NCBI GenBank assembly: GCA_965208685.1 | Contig: CBDBPL010000007.1 | Location: 372,001 to 436,000 of the forward strand | Length of the DNA: 64,000 nucleotides | Direction of reading: 5' to 3' | Source of the DNA: JAJEFO01 sp965208685 | GTDB lineage: Bacteria > Pseudomonadota > Alphaproteobacteria > Rhodobacterales > Rhodobacteraceae | Part shown: positions 38,974-46,949 of the stretch, piece after piece | Position numbering within the stretch: the stretch's first letter is position 1 | How the letters are laid out: every line of letters starts with the position of its first letter | Notes under the pieces: generated by a model | Seen by the model: the letters and a program-made list of their open reading frames with translations, nothing else | What the model was told of the DNA's origin: nothing | Database searches by the model: none | Translations under genes and position numbers: made by a program

Positions 38974-39122
38974 GACGCGGGTTCGCGAGCAAATTGGTGC
39001 TCAAAGGGAAAGTTGACCTGTATCCTCCGGCGGGCGGCACGACCGGCCCAACATGTCGATCGGAGCTCTGAGGCACGAAACATCTCCCGGGGACAACTCG
39101 GGGCATGACAGGAGTGGGTCAG

Positions 39123-39500
39123 ATGGATCTGATCGCTGAGCTTGACGCCGAGCAGGTCGCTGCTCTCGGCAAGAGCATTCCGGACTTCAAGGCGGGCGAT
39201 ACCGTCCGGGTTGGATACAAGGTCACGGAAGGCACGCGGACACGCGTGCAGAATTACGAAGGTGTGTGCATCGCGCGAAAGAACGGCGAAGGCATTGCCG
39301 GGTCATTTACCGTGCGCAAGATCTCCTTCGGCGAAGGTGTCGAACGGGTCTTTCCGCTGCATTCGACAAACATCGATTCCATTACCGTCGTGCGTCGCGG
39401 ACGCGTTCGTCGCGCGAAGCTCTACTACCTTCGGTCGCGGCGCGGAAAATCGGCACGGATTGCAGAGGATTCCGCATACAAGCCGAAGAGCGAGGCCTGA
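39123..39500 (+). CDS. rplS: 50S ribosomal protein L19
   Basis: A 125-residue protein with the L19 signature GDTVRVGYKVTEGTRTRVQNYEGVCIARKN and the motif KISFGEGVERVFPLHSTNIDSITVVRRGRVRRAKLYYLR. GGAG with an eight-base gap supports ATG 39123 over 39105. The C-terminal extension (KSARIAEDSAYKPKSEA) is usual in alphaproteobacteria. Confidence 0.96.
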   Translation: MDLIAELDAEQVAALGKSIPDFKAGDTVRVGYKVTEGTRTRVQNYEGVCIARKNGEGIAGSFTVRKISFGEGVERVFPLHSTNIDSITVVRRGRVRRAKLYYLRSRRGKSARIAEDSAYKPKSEA

Positions 39501-39510
39501 GGAACGCGTA

Positions 39511-39732
39511 ATGAAAAAAGACACTCATCCCGACTACCACGTTATCGATGTCAAGATGACAAACGGCGACGTTGTCCAGATGCGCTCGACCTGGGGAGCG
39601 GAGGGTGACCAGCTTTCGCTTGACGTGGACCCGACCGTGCATCCGGCATGGACTGGCGGCGGCACGCGCCTTCTGGACACCGGTGGCCGCGTGTCAAGGT
39701 TCAAGAAGAAATACGAAGGGCTGGACCTCTAG
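39511..39732 (+). CDS. rpmE: 50S ribosomal protein L31
   Basis: A 73-residue L31 starting MKKDTHPDYHVIDVKMTNG and containing HPAWTGG. It has no cysteines, so it is the zinc-free form found in many alphaproteobacteria. It starts 10 bases after rplS and GAGG overlaps the rplS stop, so the two are cotranscribed. Confidence 0.96.
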   Translation: MKKDTHPDYHVIDVKMTNGDVVQMRSTWGAEGDQLSLDVDPTVHPAWTGGGTRLLDTGGRVSRFKKKYEGLDL

Positions 39733-39812
39733 CCTGTCAAGTCACGTGTGCCGTGGCCGGGCTGTGATCGATGCCGTCATTCAAGCTCGCCGCGCGTTCC
39801 ATGGAGTTGCCC

Positions 39813-40586
39813 ATGTCGCTTGAGGGAAAGTCGGCCGTCATCACCGGTTCGAACTCCGGCATCGGGCTTGGCGTTGCCTGGGCAATGGCGCGAGCCGGCG
39901 CGGATGTCGTACTGAACTCGTTCACGAATCGCGAGGAAGATCATTCTCTTGCGGCAGGGATTGCCAAGGAGACCGGGGTGAGTGCGCGCTACATACAGGC
40001 CGACATGTCGAAGCCCGGCGAGTGCCGCTCGCTTGTCGAGCAGGCGGGCGCATGTGACGTCCTGGTGAACAACGCGGGCATTCAGCATGTTGCGGCGATT
40101 GAGGAGTTTCCGGTCGAGACATGGGATTCGATCATCGCGATCAACATGAATTCCGCCTTTCACACCACGGCCGTTGCCATCCCGTTGATGCGCGAGAAGG
40201 GCTGGGGCCGCATCATAAACATCGCGTCCGCGCACGGGCTCACGGCCTCTCCCTACAAGTCGGCCTACGTGACTGCAAAGCACGGGCTGATTGGAATGAC
40301 GAAAGTCGTGGCGCTGGAGACGGCGCGTGACCCGATCACGGCGAATGCCATCTGTCCCGGATATGTCCTGACGCCGCTGGTCGAGGCGCAGATTCCCGAC
40401 GTTGCGAAAGAACATGGAATTTCCGAAGACGAGGCGGTTGAGCAGGTTATGCTTGTCCGTCAGCCGACGAAGGAGTTCGTCACGGTTGAGCAGCTCGGTG
40501 CCCTCGCGGTGTTCTTGTGTAGCGATGCTGCGGCACAGTTGACCGGTACAGCAGTTTCCATGGACGGTGGCTGGACCGCCCTTTGA
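39813..40586 (+). CDS. bdhA: 3-hydroxybutyrate dehydrogenase
   Basis: A 257-residue classical SDR. TGSNSGIGLGVA binds NAD, NNAGIQH and the YVTAK catalytic motif (SAYVTAKHGLIG) are present, and VRQPTKEFVTVEQLGALAVFLCSDAAAQLTGTAVSMDGGW is the C-terminal region characteristic of D-3-hydroxybutyrate dehydrogenases. It oxidises 3-hydroxybutyrate from polyhydroxybutyrate to acetoacetate. GGAG seven bases before ATG 39813 decides the start; 39771 is an alternative. Confidence 0.92.
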   Translation: MSLEGKSAVITGSNSGIGLGVAWAMARAGADVVLNSFTNREEDHSLAAGIAKETGVSARYIQADMSKPGECRSLVEQAGACDVLVNNAGIQHVAAIEEFPVETWDSIIAINMNSAFHTTAVAIPLMREKGWGRIINIASAHGLTASPYKSAYVTAKHGLIGMTKVVALETARDPITANAICPGYVLTPLVEAQIPDVAKEHGISEDEAVEQVMLVRQPTKEFVTVEQLGALAVFLCSDAAAQLTGTAVSMDGGWTAL

Positions 40587-40637
40587 TTCGAATTCGCTGT
40601 CGGCCAGTACCGATCTATCCGTTTGGGAATTTTATAC

Positions 40638-40800
40638 TTGACAAAACTGACGGCCTGGCCGCCGCAAGCATTGATTTCACGGGTCAGTGGAAGTTGCCAA
40701 CGCAATCGCTTCTCGCCGTGCAGGTGCGCCAATCCCGGACGCCTCGTCCCTCCCCGCCCTGCCGCCAAGGGCAGGCGCAAGGATGTTCTTCGCCGCGTTG
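40638..40800 (-). ncRNA. Predicted omega/reRNA region at the tnpB 3' end
   Basis: In the IS200/IS605 superfamily the guide RNA comes from the 3' part of tnpB and the right end, with the guide taken from DNA just beyond the end. Here that places the scaffold in about 40800-40638 (minus) and the native guide beginning GTATAAAATTCCC at 40637. This follows from family knowledge; no structure was computed and the 5' boundary is arbitrary. Confidence 0.3.
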
Positions 40801-41900
40801 ATGTCGGCATGCGCGCGATGGCCGCAGGCCACGCAACGGAATTTCGCCCGAGTTCTGCGGTCGCGACTGCGCTCGTCCTTCGCGCCGCACTCGTGGCATG
40901 TCTGGCTCGTGTCCTTCGCCGGAACCAGGATCAGGTTCGCGGCCTTGCAGTCCAGCATCCGCTTCAGCGCCGTCCACCCCGTGTCGCGGACGGCGCGGTT
41001 CATCCCTGACTTTTGCGCCACCCTCGTGCCGGGCACATCGGCGGTGCCCTTCGCCGAGCGGGTCATGGCCTTCACGTTCAGCCCCTCGACCGCGACGGTT
41101 CCCGCCTTCGCCGCCAGCCTGCGGCTCACGTGATGGTGCCAGTTCTTCCGCCTGTTGGCGGTCCTGCGCCGCACTCTCGCCAGGTGCCGCTTCGTCCGCT
41201 CGCGCCGCCGGCTCGCCTTGCGCTGCCGGGACAGCTTCCGCTGCAGCCTTCGGGACCGCGCCTCCAGCCGCGCCATGTCGGGCATTTGGAAGATCCCGCC
41301 GTCGCTGTCCGCGACCTGGCCCCCGTTCCTGTCGAGGTCGACGGCGCGGCCGTTGTCCGCGGGTTCCTCGACCTCGACCGAGAGGCAGACAATGGCGTGC
41401 CACCTGCCGCCGACGCGCTTGAGGACGGCGGAGACGGGCTTCCCGCCGGGGCACGGGTTGCCGCCCTTCCGGCGGATGGCCAGGGGACCGAAGCCGGGAA
41501 CGTGCAGCCTGCCGTCCCTGGCCTTCACGCCGGAGACGACGCTGATGCTGTCGAAGCGGGAGCGTCCCTTGAACCTCGGGAACCCCGGCGTCTGACCGTC
41601 CCTCACGCGCCGGAAGAAGTGCTTGTACGCCTCGTCCAGCCGCCGGAGCGTGCCGCGCTGGATCGCCACCGGGCAGGCGGCGACTTCGGGATCGTCGCGC
41701 CTGCATTGGGTCAGCGACTTGCACTGGTCGAAGAAGGTCAGAGACCTGCCCGTTTTCCGGGAGCAGACGATGCGCTCCTCCAGGGCGGCGTTCCAGAGCT
41801 GCCGCTGGTCCTCGAGCGTCCGCTCGAGCAATCGCCAGGTGCTCCGCCTCTGCGGCGGCAGGCGGTAGACGATCTGCCTGTGCGTGGCGACGAGGGCCAT
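40677..41900 (-). CDS. tnpB: RNA-guided endonuclease TnpB
   Basis: A 407-residue TnpB. The RuvC residues are intact: Asp188 (RAVDLDRNG), Glu272 (VAVEGLNVKAM) and Asp366 (HADINAAKNIL). The zinc finger is formed by Cys335, Cys338, Cys356 and Cys359 (TCHECG and CVACG). The Arg-rich bridge region and N-terminal WED/REC-like part are present, and the length is normal. GGAGGA nine bases before ATG 41900 sets the start; the frame is open to 42011. Both closely placed flanking genes are intact, and a plausible -35 (TTGACA, minus strand near 41990) lies upstream. Family role: cuts the empty donor site to retain the element. Confidence 0.92.
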   Translation of the reverse strand: MALVATHRQIVYRLPPQRRSTWRLLERTLEDQRQLWNAALEERIVCSRKTGRSLTFFDQCKSLTQCRRDDPEVAACPVAIQRGTLRRLDEAYKHFFRRVRDGQTPGFPRFKGRSRFDSISVVSGVKARDGRLHVPGFGPLAIRRKGGNPCPGGKPVSAVLKRVGGRWHAIVCLSVEVEEPADNGRAVDLDRNGGQVADSDGGIFQMPDMARLEARSRRLQRKLSRQRKASRRRERTKRHLARVRRRTANRRKNWHHHVSRRLAAKAGTVAVEGLNVKAMTRSAKGTADVPGTRVAQKSGMNRAVRDTGWTALKRMLDCKAANLILVPAKDTSQTCHECGAKDERSRDRRTRAKFRCVACGHRAHADINAAKNILAPALGGRAGRDEASGIGAPARREAIALATSTDP

Positions 41901-42239
41901 GCGGTCGTTCCTCCGGTCTGCGATGGGGCGAGGACGCCAGGAGCGTCCCTGGAACCCAGCATGAGAGCGCCGGGGTTGCCTGTCAAGCACAAAGTTCGCC
42001 TCTTGTTCCAACTTTCCAGAGGCCGCTGCCGCACAAGATCCCCGTTCCCGTCGTCATCGTTCCCGTCGACGCCTCGTGCGATGCCGTGTGCCGGGCCGGA
42101 GGAGTCGGCCTGACGGGCGGTTTTGTAAAGTATATAAGCCCCATCCGTTTCGCCTGGTCAACAGGCAGCAACTCGGGACGGGTTCGGTCGGCATTGGCAT
42201 TCCCGCCATGTCGCGCCGAGTGCCTTGCGTGTCACTTCA

Positions 42240-42962
42240 TCAGGATTCGCTGGAGCCGGTCGCGGGATCGCGAATCTCTTCGATCGCTCTTGACGCGACA
42301 GGCTTGCCGTCGGGATAGACCAGACCCGCCGAGATCACGAGCTTTGCGGCGTCCTCGACCGACATTTCCAGTTCGATCAGGTCACTCTTCGGGACAAACA
42401 GGAGAAAGCCGGAGGTGGGGTTGGGCGTCGTTGGCAGGAATACCGCGGTTTTCCCGCCTTCACGGTCAATCTTGGCATCGACCTCGCCCTTGGCGGCCTT
42501 GGAAATGAAGGCAATGGCCCAGATCCCCTTGCGTGGATACTCCACGAGGCATGCTCTGTCGAAGGAAGTGTCTGACTGTGCAAACACCGTTTCCGCGATC
42601 TGCTTCAGGCCCTTGTAGACCGAGCGGATCACGGGGAGATTGTGAACGAGGCTCTCGCCCCAATGGATCAGCGACCTGCCGATGATTCCCTTTGCAAGCC
42701 AGCCTACGACAACGGTGAAGATCAGGAAGAGGATCACGCCGACGCCGCGGATGTTCAACCCGACATACTGATCGGGCCTGAGCCAGATGGGCACGAAGGG
42801 CAACACCCAGCTGTCGACCCAGCCCGCGACTGTCCAGATCAGCCAGAGCGTCAGCCCGATTGGCGCGATCACCACCAGCCCCGTCAGAAAAGAGCCTCTG
42901 AGCCAAGCGAAAGCGCTCCTTCGCCGTCGGACCACGTGGTTGTCGTAGAATCTCCTGTTCAT
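42240..42962 (-). CDS. DUF502 family membrane protein
   Basis: A 240-residue inner-membrane protein. Two hydrophobic helices (FLTGLVVIAPIGLTLWLIWTVAG and GVGVILFLIFTVVVGWLAKGIIG) flank a short loop and are followed by a soluble domain with the DUF502 blocks LPVIRSVYKGLKQIAETV, FDRACLVEYPRKGIWAIAFISK and PTTPNPTSGFLLFVPKSDLIELEMSVEDAAKLVISAGLV. Function is unknown. ATG 42962 is chosen as homology begins there; the open frame runs to 43034. Confidence 0.86.
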   Translation of the reverse strand: MNRRFYDNHVVRRRRSAFAWLRGSFLTGLVVIAPIGLTLWLIWTVAGWVDSWVLPFVPIWLRPDQYVGLNIRGVGVILFLIFTVVVGWLAKGIIGRSLIHWGESLVHNLPVIRSVYKGLKQIAETVFAQSDTSFDRACLVEYPRKGIWAIAFISKAAKGEVDAKIDREGGKTAVFLPTTPNPTSGFLLFVPKSDLIELEMSVEDAAKLVISAGLVYPDGKPVASRAIEEIRDPATGSSES

Positions 42963-43626
42963 GTGCGTCGACCCGGAATGCTCGGAGAAACTTAGGGGTT
43001 GAGAGCGATGCTGGCAACGACTTCCGTCGGACAACTGGAATCCGACCGACGACTCGCCATGAAGATGCCTCGGACATGAACCCGTTTTCGGATCAAGACT
43101 CGTTCAACCTTCGGGCAGCATGACGGGCAGCATGACGGGTCGGTCCCGGGAGAATCTGTTTTCCCAGTTGACGGAACTACACTGACGCCGGACTCCCAAT
43201 CCAATCCATTCGATCTCGTTCGGAACGCTTCCTGGTTGCGTCCAGGCTCGGGGATCTGCGCGCCGGGGAGGACCCGAACGGTCTGGCCGACCATAGCACG
43301 GGAGGGCGCCCATTGGACCGCGACGGACAGCCATTGGCAGTGCCATGGCAATTTGCCGGGGTTCGGCGGGCCAGGACGAATTCGCATTCACGCAAGATCG
43401 ATGAGGACTGTTCAAGCCCGCCGAATCCCGTTAAGCAGGTTCCCGCAAATCGTCATGAGACTCGGCCTTTGTGTCGGGTCGCCCGCTGAATACAACAGCC
43501 ATTGCATTCGACGTGGGGTAGCTCCCCATGTCCGGTGAATAGGCGGGGTCTTCATGTTTCCTCATGACGATTTGCACGGCCCGGCACCCGCCGCGGTCGC
43601 AAGCCAATCTGCGAGGAGCAAATCCA
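42963..43626. other. Intergenic region between DUF502 and lipoprotein genes
   Basis: About 660 bases between divergently transcribed genes. Apart from the tandem 12-mer, no element is recognised. Open frames here have no family resemblance. Confidence 0.5.
43113..43136. repeat. Tandem duplicated 12-mer GGGCAGCATGAC
   Basis: Two exact adjacent copies (43113-43124 and 43125-43136), followed by GGG, in the intergenic region upstream of the lipoprotein gene. It may be a simple slippage duplication. Confidence 0.8.
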
Positions 43627-44517
43627 ATGAGAGTACCCTTGATATTCGCCTGCGCCTGTGTGCTGGCGTCCTGCAGCGACAGCGGAAACGACAGCCCGGC
43701 CCCGCCCATGGTCCCGCCCCCCAGCCAGCCGATTGCGGATACGTCGATCATTCGCGGCGCGGTCGGAGGACAGCCCCTTGCCATGGGATCGGAGGAGGTG
43801 GAATCCGAACTCGTTGCGTTGCGCGACGCGGCCACTGTCCTCCGAACGACGGATCGCTACGACAACCGTGGCAATCTCTCCAGGACCGTTGACTGCATCG
43901 GCGACACGTGCCGGCTCGGGGGCGCATCGTTCACCGCAACCGATCTGGATTCCTCGGAAGTGACTTTCGAGGCGGTGATGACCCATAACGGACTGCCCGT
44001 CTTCCAGGGCGCCCAGGAAACGGATCAGGCGGATGGCGGGATTCTCAGGATCAACTCCTACGGCGCGTGGATGGACGACGGTGCCATCTGGCTGCAGAAC
44101 AACATCCGGCGGGACGTCGACGGAGAGATCACGGCGTACGAGGCCTTCGGCGCGACCCTTGGCGACGCCACAGGCGACAGGCTGACCGGCAGCGGAACCG
44201 CCACGTGGAGCGGCATCATGCTCGGCTTCAACCTCGCGGCAACCGAAGGCTACCACGGCGATTCCGCGATCACCGTGAACTTCGCCGACGCCGATGTCGA
44301 CGTGGCCTTCACGAACATCCACGAACTGTTCACGGGAGCCGTACAGAGTGACATCACGTTCAGTGACGTGCCGATGACGCCCGACGGTTTCGCTTCGGGC
44401 GTACGGCCGAACAACCGCATCGCTGCCACCTTCTACGGCACCGACCATGCCGAAGTCGGCGGCACTTTCGAACATGACGACGTGCTGGGCGCGTTTGGTG
44501 CCAAGAAAGACGAATAG
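43627..44517 (+). CDS. Surface lipoprotein with transferrin-binding-protein-B-like barrel
   Basis: A 296-residue lipoprotein: the signal peptide ends in the lipobox LASC (Cys16), followed by a Pro/Ser-rich linker. The mature part is rich in beta strands, and the C-terminus FYGTDHAEVGGTFEHDDVLGAFGAKKDE matches the TbpB/factor-H-binding-protein type barrel end (FYGPxAxEVGGTF...GAFGAKR). In Neisseria and relatives such lipoproteins are displayed by Slam translocators and bind host iron proteins; environmental alphaproteobacteria carry many without known ligands. GAGGAG upstream supports the start. No Slam or TonB receptor gene is adjacent. Confidence 0.82.
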   Translation: MRVPLIFACACVLASCSDSGNDSPAPPMVPPPSQPIADTSIIRGAVGGQPLAMGSEEVESELVALRDAATVLRTTDRYDNRGNLSRTVDCIGDTCRLGGASFTATDLDSSEVTFEAVMTHNGLPVFQGAQETDQADGGILRINSYGAWMDDGAIWLQNNIRRDVDGEITAYEAFGATLGDATGDRLTGSGTATWSGIMLGFNLAATEGYHGDSAITVNFADADVDVAFTNIHELFTGAVQSDITFSDVPMTPDGFASGVRPNNRIAATFYGTDHAEVGGTFEHDDVLGAFGAKKDE

Positions 44518-45401
44518 CCAACCGCGGCCGGATGCCTCGCCCGCGACGGCGGGCGGGGTTTGCCAGGTCAGCGTTGAGCCTCAGCAACTCAATGCTGGTG
44601 CTTGCACCAGCCACCGGGGCGTCAACTGACTTGCGCGTGATTGTCGCCGGATGGGCATGCGCCCACCTGCTTGCCGTCGCGACAGCCCGTCATGGTCGTC
44701 GAACAACCATTCCAATCCGGACGGCATCTCATTCCCGGATTGCCTCACCGCTGGACTTCCAGACCGAGCTACGGACTCGCGTCACTGTCCCCGCTGGTCT
44801 CGCCAAGAGGGTGCGGACCCGCACGGGTCTCCCAAAGCAACGCTCATGCTGGGGAATCCAGATATTCGTGCCCGCCAAACGGGCGGGAGGTCACGCTCCC
44901 GAGACCGAGAAGGGCATGAGATCTATTGGCCCGGACGCGGGGCATCGGACATCGGCACCAACGCTGCCAGGTGCACGAGAGTCCTTGTGCTCCTTTCCAA
45001 GGCGGAAGACCCGACGTCAACCGGCCTTGCAACGAGTTTGCCCTCGTCGGGCGGAGGGCCTCTTTGGGCTGAATTCGTGCTTGGCTGCTGCGGCGGAGTG
45101 CAGGACGTGAGACCTGATCCGCCAGCCGCGTTGCACGTGCAGCGACCCGATTTGGGGCTAGCGATTTAACTTTTTGTTTCCCCTGCCGAAAACAGAGCTT
45201 TGTTGCCGCAGTGGCACTGCTAAGCTATTCGATTCCTGGAGTGGAGGAACGCTCGAAGGTTTCCGGCACGCTTGGCTGTTGGGCGGAAACGCGGGCTTCG
45301 AGCGCGCGGTGCGAAATCCGGACTTCCGATGCCGGGATTCGTCACGGTGGTTGACCGGACCCGCCGCGCGTGCCTTGGAACTGCAGCAGGGAGGACGACT
45401 A
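44518..45401. other. Intergenic region before the first TTT operon
   Basis: About 880 bases. Overlapping open frames in three phases give unrelated low-complexity products, so no gene is called. It should hold the promoter of tctCBA; a weak match is TTGCCG (45203-45208), 17 bases, TATTCG (45226-45231). Confidence 0.45.
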
Positions 45402-46346
45402 ATGAAACTGATTTCCGCAATTTCAGCCGCGGTGCTCGTGGCACTCGCAACCGCCAACATGGCCCAGGCAGAATGGCCCGAGCGGCCGGTCACGATCCTG
45501 ACTCCTTGGCCTCCGGGCGACATCGAAGACACCATCGCCCGCATGATCGCTGACAAGATGGAGGCAACCTATGACGTCCCGGTCAAGGCTCTCAACAAGC
45601 CTGGCGGCGGCGGCGTAATCGGCGCGACGGAAGTCGCGAACTCCAAGCCTGACGGCTACATGATCGGCAATCTCGTGATTGATCTCCTGACCAGCCAGGT
45701 CCAGCTGGGCAACACGACGTATTCGGCCGACGCATTTGACGCTGTCGGGATATTCGTCACGTATCCCTTCATCCTGGCGGCACCCGCCAGCGCACCTTAC
45801 GACAATCTTGCTGAACTGGCAGAGCATGCAATGTCCAGCGACGTATCGCTTGGGCATTTCGGATATGGCGCGATTCCCACCAAGGTGACCTTCGCCATGG
45901 CCGACGAGCTTGGCTTCAAGTTCGCTTCCGACGCTTCTTTCGAGGGTCTCGACTGCACGACGTTAAGCAACGGTGATGCAGAGGTCATCAACACGACGAC
46001 CGCGCAGGTGAAGGCATGTCTCGACAGCGGTGACGCGAAGGCCATTGCGTCCTATACCAATGACCGCATCCCGACTCTTCCCGAGACAATGACCTTGCAT
46101 GAACAAGTCGAGGGGGACCCGATCGTGCTGTGGGGCGGGATCTTCGTCCCCAAGGGTACGCCACAGGAGGTGATCGACAAGATTTCAGCGGTGGCGGCCG
46201 AAGTCATCGCCTCGGACGAAGTCGAAAACCTGCGCCAGGCCACCGGCGCGGAACTCTATTGGCAGGATCCGGCGGAGGCAAAGGCAAGGGTTCAAGCTGA
46301 CTTTGCAGCAAGCGAAGAGCTGTTGAAGCAACTTGGTGATCTCTGA
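45402..46346 (+). CDS. tctC: TTT solute-binding protein TctC (system 1)
   Basis: A 314-residue periplasmic binding protein of the tripartite tricarboxylate transporter family. The signal peptide ends ANMAQA before EWPERPVTILTPWPPGDIEDTIARM; GGGGVIGATEVANSKPDGY is the next family block. The usual PxGPGG-type loop is replaced by PWPPGDIEDT, shared with the second TctC in this window. GGGAGGA lies upstream of ATG 45402. It heads tctC-tctB-tctA in order on one strand. The ligand is a carboxylate or similar anion, not identifiable here. Confidence 0.9.
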   Translation: MKLISAISAAVLVALATANMAQAEWPERPVTILTPWPPGDIEDTIARMIADKMEATYDVPVKALNKPGGGGVIGATEVANSKPDGYMIGNLVIDLLTSQVQLGNTTYSADAFDAVGIFVTYPFILAAPASAPYDNLAELAEHAMSSDVSLGHFGYGAIPTKVTFAMADELGFKFASDASFEGLDCTTLSNGDAEVINTTTAQVKACLDSGDAKAIASYTNDRIPTLPETMTLHEQVEGDPIVLWGGIFVPKGTPQEVIDKISAVAAEVIASDEVENLRQATGAELYWQDPAEAKARVQADFAASEELLKQLGDL

Positions 46347-46376
46347 ACAAGGGCTGAATGGTAAGGAGCGTTGCGG

Positions 46377-46916
46377 GTGATGCAGCACGATCGCAACGCA
46401 CCTGGAACCGAACACGTTGACGGAGGCATGGCCGTCGCCGAGGAGGACATTCGCGGCCTAGGTTCCTTCGTTCTGGTCTTTTTGCTCTTTGTGATGTCTG
46501 CGGGGCTTTTGACATTCACGCCTGTCCTGACCAAGGCGCCGCCCCCGGACATGGGCTATCACACGCATCCGGCGTTCTTCCCAGGCATCGCGCTGGGGTT
46601 GACAGCCGTGGGCAGCGGCCTTGTCTCGTTCCGGTGCTTCATGCGGAGCTGGCCGTTCGAAATTGCGCCATTGCACCCAAGGCACTTCGAGGCGGCGACG
46701 CCTGTCCTGTTCTCACTCCTGTTCCTTGGCTATGTGACCCTCGTGCCTATGCTGGGCTACGTGCTCTCGACCGTGATGTTTGTTGGCGCGGTTCTTGGGA
46801 TCGCAGGGCTCTCGCTGCGGCAATGGTTGACAGGAGTGGTGCTGCTTCCGGCCATTTGCTGGATCACCTTCGTATGGCTGTTTGACGTCTGGTTCCCCGA
46901 CCCCAGCCTGCTATGA
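46377..46916 (+). CDS. tctB: TTT small membrane subunit TctB (system 1)
   Basis: A 179-residue protein with four hydrophobic helices, as in the TctB family (LGSFVLVFLLFVMSAGLLTF, FPGIALGLTAVGSGLVSF, VLFSLLFLGYVTLVPMLGYVLSTVMF, WLTGVVLLPAICWITFVWLFDVWFP). The start is ambiguous among TTG 46371, GTG 46377 and ATG 46380; GGAG at 46365-46368 favours GTG. The usual 1-gene spacing to tctC and tctA supports the call. Confidence 0.85.
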   Translation: MMQHDRNAPGTEHVDGGMAVAEEDIRGLGSFVLVFLLFVMSAGLLTFTPVLTKAPPPDMGYHTHPAFFPGIALGLTAVGSGLVSFRCFMRSWPFEIAPLHPRHFEAATPVLFSLLFLGYVTLVPMLGYVLSTVMFVGAVLGIAGLSLRQWLTGVVLLPAICWITFVWLFDVWFPDPSLL

Positions 46917-46949
46917 ACAATCGGCTGGCAACGTTCTGAAGGGACAGGG

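Larger units (their letters stand above)
40638..42124 (-). mobile_element. Stand-alone tnpB element (IS200/IS605 superfamily, IS1341-like)
   Basis: The element encodes TnpB only; no TnpA is present. Its ends are inferred from subterminal palindromes sharing the arms GGCCG/CGGCC, as expected for this superfamily: 42094-42110 near the left end and 40651-40661 near the right end (in tnpB orientation). The left end is preceded by TTTAC (42129-42125, minus strand), a target-like tetranucleotide TTAC known from IS608, and the right end finishes in TCAA (40641-40638, minus). No target duplication is expected. Boundaries are an inference and could be off by several bases. Confidence 0.6.

Noticed and set aside
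41013..42113. A 366-codon plus-strand frame opposite tnpB
   Set aside because: Antisense shadow of an intact TnpB with all catalytic residues.
44532..45169. Overlapping 172-192-codon frames before the first TTT operon
   Set aside because: Three unrelated phases, low complexity, no ribosome sites, no recognisable family.
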